Made by a program: the position numbers and the translations under genes. 51,161 nucleotides of DNA from an uncultured Mesorhizobium sp. (GTDB taxonomy: Bacteria > Pseudomonadota > Alphaproteobacteria > Rhizobiales > Rhizobiaceae): positions 1-51,161 of the forward strand of contig CALFXR010000217.1 of the NCBI GenBank assembly GCA_937958475.1. Direction: 5' to 3'. How positions within the stretch are numbered: position 1 is the first letter of the stretch; the number at the start of each line of letters is the position of its first letter. Under the pieces are notes generated by a model. The model was not told the origin of the DNA. It ran no database searches and was given only the letters and a program-made list of their open reading frames with translations. This document shows, one piece after another, positions 16,290-24,425 of the stretch.

Positions 16290-16822
16290 TTTTCGTTGTT
16301 CTCTGCGTCGAATTGCATGATCAGCGTGTCTCCGGTGCGCCCCAGGAGATGCTGGATCGGGCGGAAGCCTGCCTTCGTGTAGGCGCGTACGGCTCGTTCG
16401 TTTCGGATCAAGGGGTCGATGATGATCGTCTCGTGGCCTTCCTCGATGAGGCGGACGACGAAAGCGGCGAGCGCCGCCGATCCGATTCCCTTCGAGAGTC
16501 TCTGCGGGTCGCCGATGGACAGGTCGACGCCGACGGCCTCCAATGGCAGTTCGGCAAGCCACGGGTGTTCGGCGATCCAGGTCTCGTTCTGGTGGTCGCC
16601 GATGTACCAGCACTGGATGTAGCCAACCGGCTCGCCGTCCACTGCGATCAGGAAGGGTCGCGTCGTGTCGCGACCCTCGACCATGTCGCGGATGAATCCG
16701 AGCTCGTCCTCCGTGTCGCCCCACCATTCGCGCATGTGCGGCAGGTCGAGCCACGCCTGAAGCAGCGCGTAGTGTTCGGGACCGACCGGGACGAAGCCGA
16801 TCGGCAGCGGATCAGGCTGCAT
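16286..16822 (-). CDS. GNAT acetyltransferase related to AAC(6')
   Basis: The 178-residue GNAT protein lies between hslV and hslU. Features include MREWWGDTEDE, FLIAVDGEPVGYIQCW, the acetyl-CoA site region GIGSAALAAFVVRL and the C-terminal NERAVRAYTKAGF. The WW, DGEPVGY and RAVRAYTKAGF segments resemble the aminoglycoside 6'-N-acetyltransferase Ib group. Whether it modifies aminoglycosides, a protein or a metabolite is unknown. The ATG (16820-16822) overlaps the end of hslV by 11 bp, and the stop overlaps hslU, so it must be co-expressed with the protease. Confidence 0.88.
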   Translation of the reverse strand: MQPDPLPIGFVPVGPEHYALLQAWLDLPHMREWWGDTEDELGFIRDMVEGRDTTRPFLIAVDGEPVGYIQCWYIGDHQNETWIAEHPWLAELPLEAVGVDLSIGDPQRLSKGIGSAALAAFVVRLIEEGHETIIIDPLIRNERAVRAYTKAGFRPIQHLLGRTGDTLIMQFDAENNEK

Positions 16823-17360
16823 CGAGCGATTCCACCACGACGCTGTGATTCGTGTAGACGCAGATGTCGGCGGCGATCTGCATGGCGCGCCGGGCGATCT
16901 CTTCCGCATCCTTGTCGGTATCGATCAGGGCGCGGGCGGCGGCGAGCGCGTAGTTGCCGCCCGAACCGATCGCCATGACGCCGAACTCGGGTTCGAGCAC
17001 GTCTCCGGTTCCGGTGAGCGCCAGCGACACGTTTCGGTCGGCGACCAGCATCATCGCTTCAAGGCGACGCAGGTAGCGGTCGGTGCGCCAGTCCTTGGCG
17101 AGTTCGACGCAGGCCCGGGTCAGCTGGTCCGGATACTGCTCGAGCTTGGTTTCCAGGCGTTCGAGCAGGGTGAAGGCGTCGGCTGTCGCGCCGGCGAAGC
17201 CGGCGATCACGTTGCCCTTGCCGATGCGGCGGACCTTGCGGGCGTTGCCCTTCATGACTGTCTGGCCGAGGCTGACCTGCCCGTCGCCGGCAATCACGAC
17301 CTTGCCGCCCTTGCGCACGGTGACGATCGTCGTGCCGTGCATGATGATTTCGTTCGACAT
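16812..17360 (-). CDS. hslV: HslV, peptidase subunit of the HslUV protease
   Basis: HslV is a proteasome-like Thr peptidase. The 182-residue protein begins MSNEIIMHGTTIVTVRKGGK. By homology the short leader up to HG is removed to expose the N-terminal Thr nucleophile of TTIVTVRK. GDGQVSLGQT, AGFAGATADAFTLLERLE and AIGSGGNYALAAARAL complete the family pattern. The start at 17360 has GGAGA upstream; a longer frame to 17405 is not supported. The 182-bp gap to the divergent hisB probably holds both promoters; I could not assign a heat-shock promoter with confidence. Confidence 0.97.
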   Translation of the reverse strand: MSNEIIMHGTTIVTVRKGGKVVIAGDGQVSLGQTVMKGNARKVRRIGKGNVIAGFAGATADAFTLLERLETKLEQYPDQLTRACVELAKDWRTDRYLRRLEAMMLVADRNVSLALTGTGDVLEPEFGVMAIGSGGNYALAAARALIDTDKDAEEIARRAMQIAADICVYTNHSVVVESLDAA

Positions 17361-17542
17361 CGATTTCTCCGATCGGCGCGATCCCAAGTGCAATCGGCGC
17401 GGCACGAGTTGTTCGCGATCCTATGTATGCACCCGGAAGCCGAATGCAAATTGCCGCCGTGACTACCCGGTCGGCGAACTGGCATTCCCCTTTCCATGCT
17501 GTTAGAAGGCGGCGACCTCGCGCAACCCATCGGAGAGCGGAC

Positions 17543-18148
17543 ATGGCATCGTCCAGTCGCGTGGCGGCGGTGAGCCGCAGCACCAAGGAGACCGAGATTT
17601 CAGTAACCGTCGACCTCGACGGGACCGGCAAGTTCGACGTCGCCACAGGTGTCGGCTTCTTCGACCACATGCTCGAGCAGCTTTCCCGTCACTCCCTCAT
17701 CGACGTCGTCGCAAAGGCGAAGGGCGACTTGCACATCGACGACCATCACACGGTGGAGGACACCGGCATTGCGCTCGGCCAGGCGATTTCCAGGGCGCTG
17801 GGCGAGCGGCGCGGCATCTGCCGCTACGCCTCGATCGACCTTGCCATGGACGAGACGCTGACCTCGGCGGCGGTCGACGTCTCCGGCCGGCCGTTCCTGG
17901 TGTGGAACGTGACGTTCTCGGCAGCGAAGATCGGCACGTTCGACACGGAGCTGGTGCGCGAGTTCTTCCAGGCGCTGGCGCAGAACGCCGGCATCACGCT
18001 TCACCTGCGTAACCAGTACGGAGCCAACAACCACCATATCGCCGAGACCTGCTTCAAGGCGGTCGCGCGCGCCCTTCGGGCGGCGATCGAGCCGGATCCC
18101 CGCCAGGCAGGCGCGATCCCGTCGACCAAAGGCACGCTTGGAGGCTGA
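17543..18148 (+). CDS. hisB: Imidazoleglycerol-phosphate dehydratase
   Basis: HisB dehydrates imidazole glycerol phosphate to imidazole acetol phosphate in histidine synthesis. The 201-residue protein has the two metal-binding segments: FFDHMLEQLSRHSLIDV with DDHHTVEDTGIALGQA, and AQNAGITLHLRNQYGANNHH. The start ATG at 17543 follows GGAGAG; an in-frame start at 17423 would add 40 unrelated residues. It is the first gene of hisB-DUF2628-hisH-hisA-uma2-hisF-hisE. Confidence 0.96.
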   Translation: MASSSRVAAVSRSTKETEISVTVDLDGTGKFDVATGVGFFDHMLEQLSRHSLIDVVAKAKGDLHIDDHHTVEDTGIALGQAISRALGERRGICRYASIDLAMDETLTSAAVDVSGRPFLVWNVTFSAAKIGTFDTELVREFFQALAQNAGITLHLRNQYGANNHHIAETCFKAVARALRAAIEPDPRQAGAIPSTKGTLGG

Positions 18149-18149
18149 G

Positions 18150-18623
18150 ATGGCTGCCTATGTCGTAATGGAGCGACCGGAAGCGGGCCGCGACGGCGCG
18201 GTTTTTATCCGCGACGGCTTCACCGTGATCGGATTCCTCGTCCCGTTCGTCTGGCTGTTGTGGCAAAGGCTGTGGATCGAGGGAGCGCTGGCGATCGGCG
18301 CGGCCCTACTGCTTGCCGCAGCCGAAAGCTCCGGCACGTTCTTCACCGTGGCGGCGCCGCTGATGTCGATCCTGGCGTCGATCTATGTCGGCCTCGAAGG
18401 ATCGGCGCTGCGGATCGCGGCGCTGCGACGGCGCGGCTACATCGATCGCGGCGTGGTCGAGGCGGATTCGATCGGCGACGCGGAGCTGCGCTACTTCGCC
18501 GGCCTGCGGCTTGTCGGCGGCGACGCGATCATCCCGATGGCAGCCGGAACGGCCCTGGCCCTTCCCAGGCCGGCCGTGGCAGGCCCCGCATTGGGCCTCC
18601 TCGCCTATCCGGGATCGCGCTGA
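18150..18623 (+). CDS. DUF2628 family membrane protein
   Basis: The 157-residue protein has two or three hydrophobic segments (FTVIGFLVPFVWLLWQRLW; GALAIGAALLLAAA; APLMSILASIYVGLEG). A region with RIAALRRRGYIDRGVVEADS follows, typical of DUF2628 proteins in rhizobial his operons. Its function is unknown; the conserved position between hisB and hisH suggests a link to the operon but does not show one. The start ATG at 18150 lies 1 bp after the hisB stop with GAGG inside the hisB end. hisH begins 1 bp after its stop. Confidence 0.82.
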   Translation: MAAYVVMERPEAGRDGAVFIRDGFTVIGFLVPFVWLLWQRLWIEGALAIGAALLLAAAESSGTFFTVAAPLMSILASIYVGLEGSALRIAALRRRGYIDRGVVEADSIGDAELRYFAGLRLVGGDAIIPMAAGTALALPRPAVAGPALGLLAYPGSR

Positions 18624-18624
18624 G

Positions 18625-19275
18625 ATGCGGGTTGCCATCATCGACTACGGCTCGGGCAATCTCCGCTCGGCGACCAAGGCCTTCGAGCGCGCCGCCCGTG
18701 AAGCCGGCATCGCCGCCGAGATCGACCTGACCGCCGACGCGGAGCGGGTGCGGACGGCCGACAGGATCGTGCTACCCGGCGTCGGCGCCTATGCCGACTG
18801 CGCCGCCGGCCTGCATGCCGTCGACGGCATGTGGGAGGCGGTCGAAGAAGTCGCCACGAAGAAGGGCCGGCCCTTCCTCGGCATCTGCGTCGGCATGCAA
18901 CTGATGTCCGAGCGCGGGCTGGAGAAGACCGTCACCAGAGGCTTCGGCTGGATCGCCGGCGACGTGAAGGAGATCGAGCCGTCCGACCCGACGCTGAAGA
19001 TCCCGCAGATCGGCTGGAACACGCTCGAACTGAAGCGTCAGCACCCCTTGTTCGACGGTATCGCCACCGGCGAAAATGGCCTGCACGCTTACTTCGTCCA
19101 TTCCTATCATCTGGCGGCGACAAAGCCGGAGGACGTGCTGGCCGTGACTGACTATGGCGGCGCCGTCACCGCCGCGGTGGCGCGCGGCAACGTCGCCGGC
19201 ACGCAGTTCCACCCCGAAAAGAGCCAGGCGCTCGGCCTCGCCCTCATCGCCAATTTCCTGAGGTGGAAGCCGTGA
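18625..19275 (+). CDS. hisH: Imidazole glycerol phosphate synthase, glutaminase subunit
   Basis: HisH hydrolyses glutamine and channels ammonia to HisF. The 216-residue protein starts MRVAIIDYGSGNLRS and has the class I amidotransferase nucleophile region GICVGMQLMSERG (Cys), with His and Glu in TQFHPEKSQ. The start at 18625 lies directly after the DUF2628 stop; the longer frame from 18385 lies under DUF2628. Its stop overlaps the hisA GTG start. Its partner hisF is separated from it here by hisA and an unrelated Uma2 gene. Confidence 0.96.
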   Translation: MRVAIIDYGSGNLRSATKAFERAAREAGIAAEIDLTADAERVRTADRIVLPGVGAYADCAAGLHAVDGMWEAVEEVATKKGRPFLGICVGMQLMSERGLEKTVTRGFGWIAGDVKEIEPSDPTLKIPQIGWNTLELKRQHPLFDGIATGENGLHAYFVHSYHLAATKPEDVLAVTDYGGAVTAAVARGNVAGTQFHPEKSQALGLALIANFLRWKP

Positions 19276-20027
19276 TCCTCTTCCCCGCCATCGACCTGAA
19301 GGACGGCCAGTGCGTCCGCCTGAAGCTCGGCGAGATGTCGAGTGCGACGGTCTACAACGAAGACCCCGCTGCGCAGGCGAAGGCCTTCGAGGACCAGGGC
19401 TTCGAGTGGCTGCACGTCGTCGACCTGAACGGCGCCTTCGAGGGTGACAGTGTCAACGGCGCCGCGGTCGAGGCGATCCTGACGGCGACGAAGAACCCGG
19501 TGCAGCTCGGCGGCGGCATCCGCAGCATCGCCCATATCGAGGCGTGGCTGGAAAAAGGTCTGGCGCGGGTCATCCTCGGCACGGTCGCGGTGAAGAACCC
19601 CGACCTCGTTAAGGAAGCCTGCCGTCTGTTTCCGGGCAGGATCGCCGTCGGCATCGATGCACGCGGCGGCAAGGTTGCCGTCGAGGGCTGGGCCGAGGCG
19701 TCGACGCTCGGCACGATCGAGCTGGCGAAGAAGTTCGAGGGCGCCGGCGTCGCGGCGATCGTCTACACCGACATCGACCGCGACGGCGTGCTGACCGGCA
19801 TCAATTGGGAGGCGACGATCGAGATGGCCGAAGCCGTGTCGATCCCCGTCATCGCTTCGGGCGGATTGGCCTCGCTCGCCGACATCGTGCGCATGACCAT
19901 GCCCGACGCCGGGAAGCTCGAAGGCGCCATCTCCGGCCGCGCCCTCTACGACGGAAGGATCGATCCGGCCGAGGCGCTGTCGATCCTGCGCGGGACTCAT
20001 CAAGAAGCGCCCGGCCTGCTAGACTGA
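19272..20027 (+). CDS. hisA: Phosphoribosylformimino-5-aminoimidazole carboxamide ribotide isomerase
   Basis: HisA performs the Amadori-type isomerisation of ProFAR to PRFAR. The 251-residue TIM barrel starts VILFPAIDLKDGQCVRL with the N-terminal catalytic Asp (AIDLKDG). VQLGGGIRS and YTDIDRDGVLTG (second catalytic Asp) follow, then VIASGGLAS. I choose GTG 19272, which overlaps the hisH stop (GTGA) and has AGGTGG 6 bp upstream. A GTG at 19263 would add three residues. Confidence 0.95.
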   Translation: MILFPAIDLKDGQCVRLKLGEMSSATVYNEDPAAQAKAFEDQGFEWLHVVDLNGAFEGDSVNGAAVEAILTATKNPVQLGGGIRSIAHIEAWLEKGLARVILGTVAVKNPDLVKEACRLFPGRIAVGIDARGGKVAVEGWAEASTLGTIELAKKFEGAGVAAIVYTDIDRDGVLTGINWEATIEMAEAVSIPVIASGGLASLADIVRMTMPDAGKLEGAISGRALYDGRIDPAEALSILRGTHQEAPGLLD

Positions 20028-20031
20028 AACC

Positions 20032-20595
20032 ATGAACCTCCAGTCCAGACTACCGACCACTCCGGACGAATTCCTCCGCTGGAACGAAGGGCGCGAGGGC
20101 AAGCGGGAATTCGTCAGGGGGAGGGTGGTCGAGATGATGATCAACGTGACCAAGCGCCATGCCGTGCTGGCGACTCGGCTCGCGGCCATCCTTCTCCGGC
20201 AGCTTCCCTATCCCGAATTCGCTGTCGGCTCCGCCGATTTTGGCGTCAGGACTCCTGCCGGCATCCGCTATCCCGACGTTTTCGTCGACAGATCGACGCC
20301 GGACAGCCGGGACAGCGACTTCGCGGCCTCCTGCCCGGTGTTCCTCGCCGAGGTTCTGTCCTCCTCCTCGTATGGACGGGACTTCGTCGAGAAGCTGTCG
20401 GACTATACGAGCATCGATACGCTCCTGAATTACATGATCGTATCCCAGGACGATCCTCGGGTGTGGTTGTGGTCTAGAACCGACGGCAACTGGGACGGTC
20501 CCTTGGAGGTTGCAGGCCGCGATCAGTGCGTCGATCTTGCCGCCCTTGGTACGCGGATCGAACTTTCAGAGCTTTATGCCGGTATCGGCCAGTGA
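20032..20595 (+). CDS. Uma2-family putative restriction-endonuclease-like protein (DUF820)
   Basis: This 187-residue protein of the Uma2/DUF820 family has a PD-(D/E)XK nuclease-like core. The pattern reads IRYPDVFVD, then PVFLAEVLSSSS, then GRDFVEKLSDYTSI, placing the Asp, Glu and Lys as expected. Uma2 proteins are abundant in cyanobacteria and spread between genomes; their function is unproven. It lies between hisA (stop 4 bp before) and hisF (start 7 bp after), in the same direction. That is unusual, since hisA and hisF are normally adjacent in this operon. Its codon use seems somewhat less GC-biased than the his genes by eye. Confidence 0.85.
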   Translation: MNLQSRLPTTPDEFLRWNEGREGKREFVRGRVVEMMINVTKRHAVLATRLAAILLRQLPYPEFAVGSADFGVRTPAGIRYPDVFVDRSTPDSRDSDFAASCPVFLAEVLSSSSYGRDFVEKLSDYTSIDTLLNYMIVSQDDPRVWLWSRTDGNWDGPLEVAGRDQCVDLAALGTRIELSELYAGIGQ

Positions 20596-20602
20596 CAGTA
20601 TC

Positions 20603-21397
20603 ATGACCCTCAAAGCCCGCGTCATCCCCTGCCTCGACGTCAAGGACGGCCGTGTCGTCAAGGGCGTCAACTTCGTCGACCTGATCGACGCCGGCGATCC
20701 GGTGGAGGCGGCGAAGGCCTACGACGCCGCCGGCGCCGACGAACTGTGCTTCCTCGACATCACCGCCAGCCACGAGGACCGCGACACGATCTTCGACGTG
20801 GTCGCCCGCACCGCCGAGCAGTGCTTCATGCCGCTGACGGTCGGCGGCGGCGTGCGCACCATCGCCGACATCCGCAAGCTTCTCCTCGCCGGCGCCGACA
20901 AGGTGTCGATCAACACGGCGGCGGTGAAGAACCCTGCCTTCGTCGCCGAGGCCGCCGACAAGTTCGGCAACCAGTGCATCGTCGTCGCCATCGACGCCAA
21001 GAAGGTCTCCGGACCGGGCGAGGCGGACCGCTGGGAGATCTTTACCCATGGCGGCCGCGAGAAGACCGGTATCGACGCGATCGGCTTCGCCCGCAAGGTC
21101 GTCGACCTCGGCGCCGGCGAGATCCTGCTCACCTCGATGGACCGCGACGGCACCAAGGCCGGCTACGATATCCCGCTGACGCGGGCCGTCGCCGACGCGG
21201 TGCGTGCGCCGGTCATCGCCTCGGGCGGTGTCGGCACGCTCGATCACCTGGTGGAGGGAATCCGCGACGGCCACGCCACCGCCGTGCTCGCCGCCTCGAT
21301 CTTTCATTTCGGCACCTATTCGATCGGCGAGGCCAAGCACCACATGGCGCGCGCCGGCCTGCCGATGCGACTCGACTCCGCTCCGCGAACGTCCTAA
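20603..21397 (+). CDS. hisF: Imidazole glycerol phosphate synthase, cyclase subunit
   Basis: HisF combines PRFAR with ammonia from HisH to form imidazole glycerol phosphate and AICAR. The 264-residue TIM barrel starts MTLKARVIPCLDVKDGRVVKG, carries the catalytic Asp in CLDVKDG and the second in LLTSMDRDGTKAGYD, and has the phosphate loops TVGGGVRT and VIASGGVGT. The start ATG at 20603 lies 7 bp after the Uma2 stop. An in-frame earlier start would lie inside Uma2 and is rejected. Confidence 0.97.
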   Translation: MTLKARVIPCLDVKDGRVVKGVNFVDLIDAGDPVEAAKAYDAAGADELCFLDITASHEDRDTIFDVVARTAEQCFMPLTVGGGVRTIADIRKLLLAGADKVSINTAAVKNPAFVAEAADKFGNQCIVVAIDAKKVSGPGEADRWEIFTHGGREKTGIDAIGFARKVVDLGAGEILLTSMDRDGTKAGYDIPLTRAVADAVRAPVIASGGVGTLDHLVEGIRDGHATAVLAASIFHFGTYSIGEAKHHMARAGLPMRLDSAPRTS

Positions 21398-21406
21398 AGG
21401 CGCCGC

Positions 21407-21727
21407 ATGAGCGCGTTCCAGCTGTCCGATCTCGAGAAAATCGTCGCCGCGAAGGCGCGGTCCGGCGATGCGAGTTCGTGGACGGCGAAGCTGTTTCGTG
21501 CCGGCATGGACAAGGCGGCGAAGAAGCTGGGCGAGGAGGCGGTCGAGACGGTCATCGCCGCGGTCGGCGGCGACCGCTCTGCGCTCGTCGCCGAGAGCGC
21601 CGACCTCCTCTACCACTGGCTCGTCGTCCTGGCGATCGCGGAGGTGCCACTGGGTGACGTCCTCGCCGAACTGGAACGGCGGACGGGCCAGTCGGGCATC
21701 GCCGAGAAGGCCTCGCGCGGCGGCTGA
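21407..21727 (+). CDS. hisE: Phosphoribosyl-ATP pyrophosphohydrolase
   Basis: HisE hydrolyses phosphoribosyl-ATP to phosphoribosyl-AMP, the second step of histidine synthesis. The 106-residue protein is a single MazG-like all-alpha domain with the metal-binding pattern KKLGEEAVETVIAA and later ESADLLYHWLVVL (Glu, Glu and Asp residues). It ends the his gene run, 9 bp after hisF and 5 bp before coaA. Confidence 0.95.
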   Translation: MSAFQLSDLEKIVAAKARSGDASSWTAKLFRAGMDKAAKKLGEEAVETVIAAVGGDRSALVAESADLLYHWLVVLAIAEVPLGDVLAELERRTGQSGIAEKASRGG

Positions 21728-21732
21728 GGCGA

Positions 21733-22710
21733 ATGAAGGACCCGGTTTCGATGGATCAGGTGGCCGACGCCGCGATGTATTCGCCCTACCGCTTCTTCAC
21801 CGCCCCGGAATGGGCGGCGTTCCGAGCCGACACGCCGCTCACCTTGACGGCGGACGAGGTGGGACGGCTCTCCTCGCTTTACGAGCCGATCGATCTTGAC
21901 GAAGTGCGGCGCATCTACCTGTCGCTGTCGCGGCTGCTGTCGGCCCATGTCGAGGCGAGCCAGCTGCTGTTCAGCCAGCGCAAACTGTTCTTCAACGCCA
22001 ACGACGCCATCAAGACACCCTTCATCATCGGCATGGCCGGCTCGGTCGCGGTGGGTAAGTCGACTACCGCGCGTATCCTGAAGGAGTTGCTCGCCCGCTG
22101 GCCGTCGAGCCCGAAGGTCGACCTGGTGACGACCGACGGCTTCCTCTACCCGAACGACGTGCTGCGTCGCGAGAACCTGATGGAGCGCAAGGGCTTTCCC
22201 GACAGCTATGACGTCGGCGCGCTGCTGCGCTTCCTCTCGGCGATCAAGTCGGGCCAGCCGAACGTGCGCGCGCCGGTCTATTCCCACCTGACCTACGACG
22301 TCGTGCCGGGCGAGTACGTCACCATCGACCGGCCGGACATCCTGATCTTCGAGGGCCTCAACGTCCTGCAGCCGCGCGAACTGCCCAAGGACGGCAAGTA
22401 CGTGCCGTTCGTCTCCGACTTCTTCGACTTCGCGATCTACATCGACGCCGAGGAGGATCAGATCCACGATTGGTACATCAGCCGCTTCATGCGCCTGCGC
22501 GAGACGGCGTTCCGCAATCCGGACTCCTTCTTCCACCGCTATTCGCGACTGTCGGAGGACGCTGCCCGCGCCATCGCCGAGGGTCTGTGGCACAACATCA
22601 ACCTGAAGAACCTGCGCGAGAACATCCTGCCCACGCGGCCGCGCGCCGACCTGATCCTCAAGAAGGGCGCCGATCACCTCGTCGAGGAAGTGGCGCTCCG
22701 GAAGCTGTGA
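21733..22710 (+). CDS. coaA: Pantothenate kinase type I
   Basis: CoaA phosphorylates pantothenate, the committed step of coenzyme A synthesis, and is normally feedback inhibited by CoA. The 325-residue protein has YSPYRFFTAPEWA, the P-loop GSVAVGKST (about 103-111), TTDGFLYPN and KGFPDSYDV, all typical of the bacterial type I enzyme. It directly follows hisE, the usual rhizobial arrangement. No terminator is obvious in the 94 bp before the next gene. Confidence 0.97.
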   Translation: MKDPVSMDQVADAAMYSPYRFFTAPEWAAFRADTPLTLTADEVGRLSSLYEPIDLDEVRRIYLSLSRLLSAHVEASQLLFSQRKLFFNANDAIKTPFIIGMAGSVAVGKSTTARILKELLARWPSSPKVDLVTTDGFLYPNDVLRRENLMERKGFPDSYDVGALLRFLSAIKSGQPNVRAPVYSHLTYDVVPGEYVTIDRPDILIFEGLNVLQPRELPKDGKYVPFVSDFFDFAIYIDAEEDQIHDWYISRFMRLRETAFRNPDSFFHRYSRLSEDAARAIAEGLWHNINLKNLRENILPTRPRADLILKKGADHLVEEVALRKL

Positions 22711-22804
22711 CGCCGGCGGACCCTTTCGCCCTCTGTCGCGGCGTTTCCGCTTCCTTAATCGGAACCTGACAGCATCGCCGCGCGAAAATGATGCGCAGGT
22801 ATCG

Positions 22805-24010
22805 ATGCGGTTTCTCTCGGAATTTGCCCCTCCCTACCGGATTGTCGCGTTCACGTCGCTGGCGCTCCTGGTCATTCACATCGCCACGCTCATCTGGGCG
22901 TTGATCGACCCGGGAACGCCGGCCAGCATCGCCGACAAGGATTTCGCCAACTACTGGATGGCGGGACAATTGATCCGCGAGGGCCTCGTCATGGACCTGT
23001 TTGGCCCGCATCCCGTGTACTTCGCGCACCTGACCAAGGCGTTCGGCACCAACTTTCCCTGGCACAACTGGAGCTATCCGCCGCACTACCTGCTCTTTGT
23101 CTGGCCGCTTGGTTTCTTCACCTACGAGGTCGCCATGGTCGTCTTTCTGGGGGCGACAGGCGGACTCTTCCTCATCGTCCTGCGCATCCTCGCGCGTGAG
23201 GCCGGTCCGATGGTTTGGATTGCCGCCGGCCCCTTCATCGCGCACAATTTCTGGGTTGCGCAGAACGGCTACATCAGCGCCTCGCTCGGGCTGGGCGCGC
23301 TGGCGCTGCGCGAAAAAAGGCCAGTGTTTGCCGGCATCCTGCTCGGCCTGCTCACGGTAAAGCCGCAGCTCGGGCTCCTGTTTCCGTTCCTGCTGCTCGC
23401 CGAACGGCGCTGGTCGATGATGATCAGCGCCGCGCTGACCGCCGTGGCGCTGGTCGCTGCTTCGGCCGCAATCTTCGGCGTCGAGACGTGGAAGGGCTAT
23501 CTCGATGAAGTCGTGCCCTACCAGGCCTTTGTCATGCGCGCGCTCGAAGGCACGTTCTTGGCGATGATGCCAGCCTTCTACGGTGCCCTGCGCAACTGGA
23601 CCATGGTGCCGGACGTGGCGCTGACGCTGCACCTGCTGGTCGCGGTACCGGTCGCGCTCGTAACGATCGCGGCCTTCTTCAGGGTGGCCGACGCCCGCTA
23701 CCGCACGGCGCTGCTCGTTCTCGGCACCTTCGTCGTCACGCCCTACGCCCTGAGCTACGATCTCGGATTGCTCGTTCCCGCGCTGGCGCTGCTGGCCGGC
23801 AGTGGAACCACCGGCTGGCCCGAATCCAGGCATCGCATCGCTCTGCTGGCGGTCGCGATGTTCTTGCCCGTGGTGATGATGCCGCTCGGCGAGATGTATC
23901 TGTCGCTGACGCCGTTCGGCCTTCTGGCGCTCTATGGGCTGGTCCTGTCGGAGGCGGGGATGTTGTCTCGCTTTGCATGGACGCCGTCGGTCCGTTTCAC
24001 TCCCCGCTGA
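22805..24010 (+). CDS. DUF2029 (GT87-like) polytopic membrane protein
   Basis: The 401-residue protein has about nine or ten hydrophobic segments spread along its length. It opens with YRIVAFTSLALLVIHIATLIWALIDP-type membrane sequence followed by the polar loop KDFANYWMAGQLIREG (an acidic motif in the first external loop). NWSYPPHYLLFVWPLG and LLTVKPQLGLLFPFLLL are typical of the DUF2029 family, which includes polyprenol-phosphate-mannose dependent mannosyltransferases. A glycosyl-transfer role using a lipid-linked sugar is inferred only from family. Its end overlaps the convergent arfB by 14 bp. Confidence 0.78.
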   Translation: MRFLSEFAPPYRIVAFTSLALLVIHIATLIWALIDPGTPASIADKDFANYWMAGQLIREGLVMDLFGPHPVYFAHLTKAFGTNFPWHNWSYPPHYLLFVWPLGFFTYEVAMVVFLGATGGLFLIVLRILAREAGPMVWIAAGPFIAHNFWVAQNGYISASLGLGALALREKRPVFAGILLGLLTVKPQLGLLFPFLLLAERRWSMMISAALTAVALVAASAAIFGVETWKGYLDEVVPYQAFVMRALEGTFLAMMPAFYGALRNWTMVPDVALTLHLLVAVPVALVTIAAFFRVADARYRTALLVLGTFVVTPYALSYDLGLLVPALALLAGSGTTGWPESRHRIALLAVAMFLPVVMMPLGEMYLSLTPFGLLALYGLVLSEAGMLSRFAWTPSVRFTPR

Positions 24011-24425
24011 CGCGTCCGCGCAGCTTCTTCACCGTCGACCGGCCGGCCTTGCTCTTCAGGCGGCGCTCGACGGATCCCTTCGACGGCCGGGTCTTCTTGC
24101 GCGGCGGCGGCGGCGGTTCGGCCGCCTTGGCGACGAGCGCGGTGAGCCGCGCGCGTGCGTCGGCGCGGTTCTGCTCCTGCGTACGGAAACGGCCGGCCTC
24201 GATGACGATGACGCCGTCCTTGGTCGCGCGCTGGCCGGCGAGCTTGATGGTCCGTTCGCGAACCCGCTCGGGAAGCCCCGGCGCGTTCGCCGCGTCGAAG
24301 CGGAGCTGCACCGCAGTCGCCACCTTGTTGACGTTCTGGCCGCCTGGACCTGACGAGCGGATGAAGTTCTCGACGAGCTCGTCCTCGCCGATCGTGACTC
24401 CGGGCGCGATCTCGATGGCGATCAT
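23997..24425 (-). CDS. arfB: Alternative ribosome-rescue factor B / peptidyl-tRNA hydrolase
   Basis: ArfB (YaeJ) enters stalled ribosomes through its basic tail and hydrolyses the peptidyl-tRNA. The 142-residue protein contains the catalytic GGQ in IRSSGPGGQNVNKVATAVQL. A highly basic C-terminal tail (KKTRPSKGSVERRLKSKAGR) would occupy the mRNA tunnel. The ATG (24423-24425) overlaps the stop of the upstream nitroreductase gene (ATGA), so the two are coupled. Confidence 0.93.
   Translation of the reverse strand: MIAIEIAPGVTIGEDELVENFIRSSGPGGQNVNKVATAVQLRFDAANAPGLPERVRERTIKLAGQRATKDGVIVIEAGRFRTQEQNRADARARLTALVAKAAEPPPPPRKKTRPSKGSVERRLKSKAGRSTVKKLRGRVSGE

Noticed and set aside
17361..17542. Heat-shock promoter for hslV
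   Set aside because: There are weak partial matches only, such as TTGCAT with TACATA on the minus strand; not strong enough to call.
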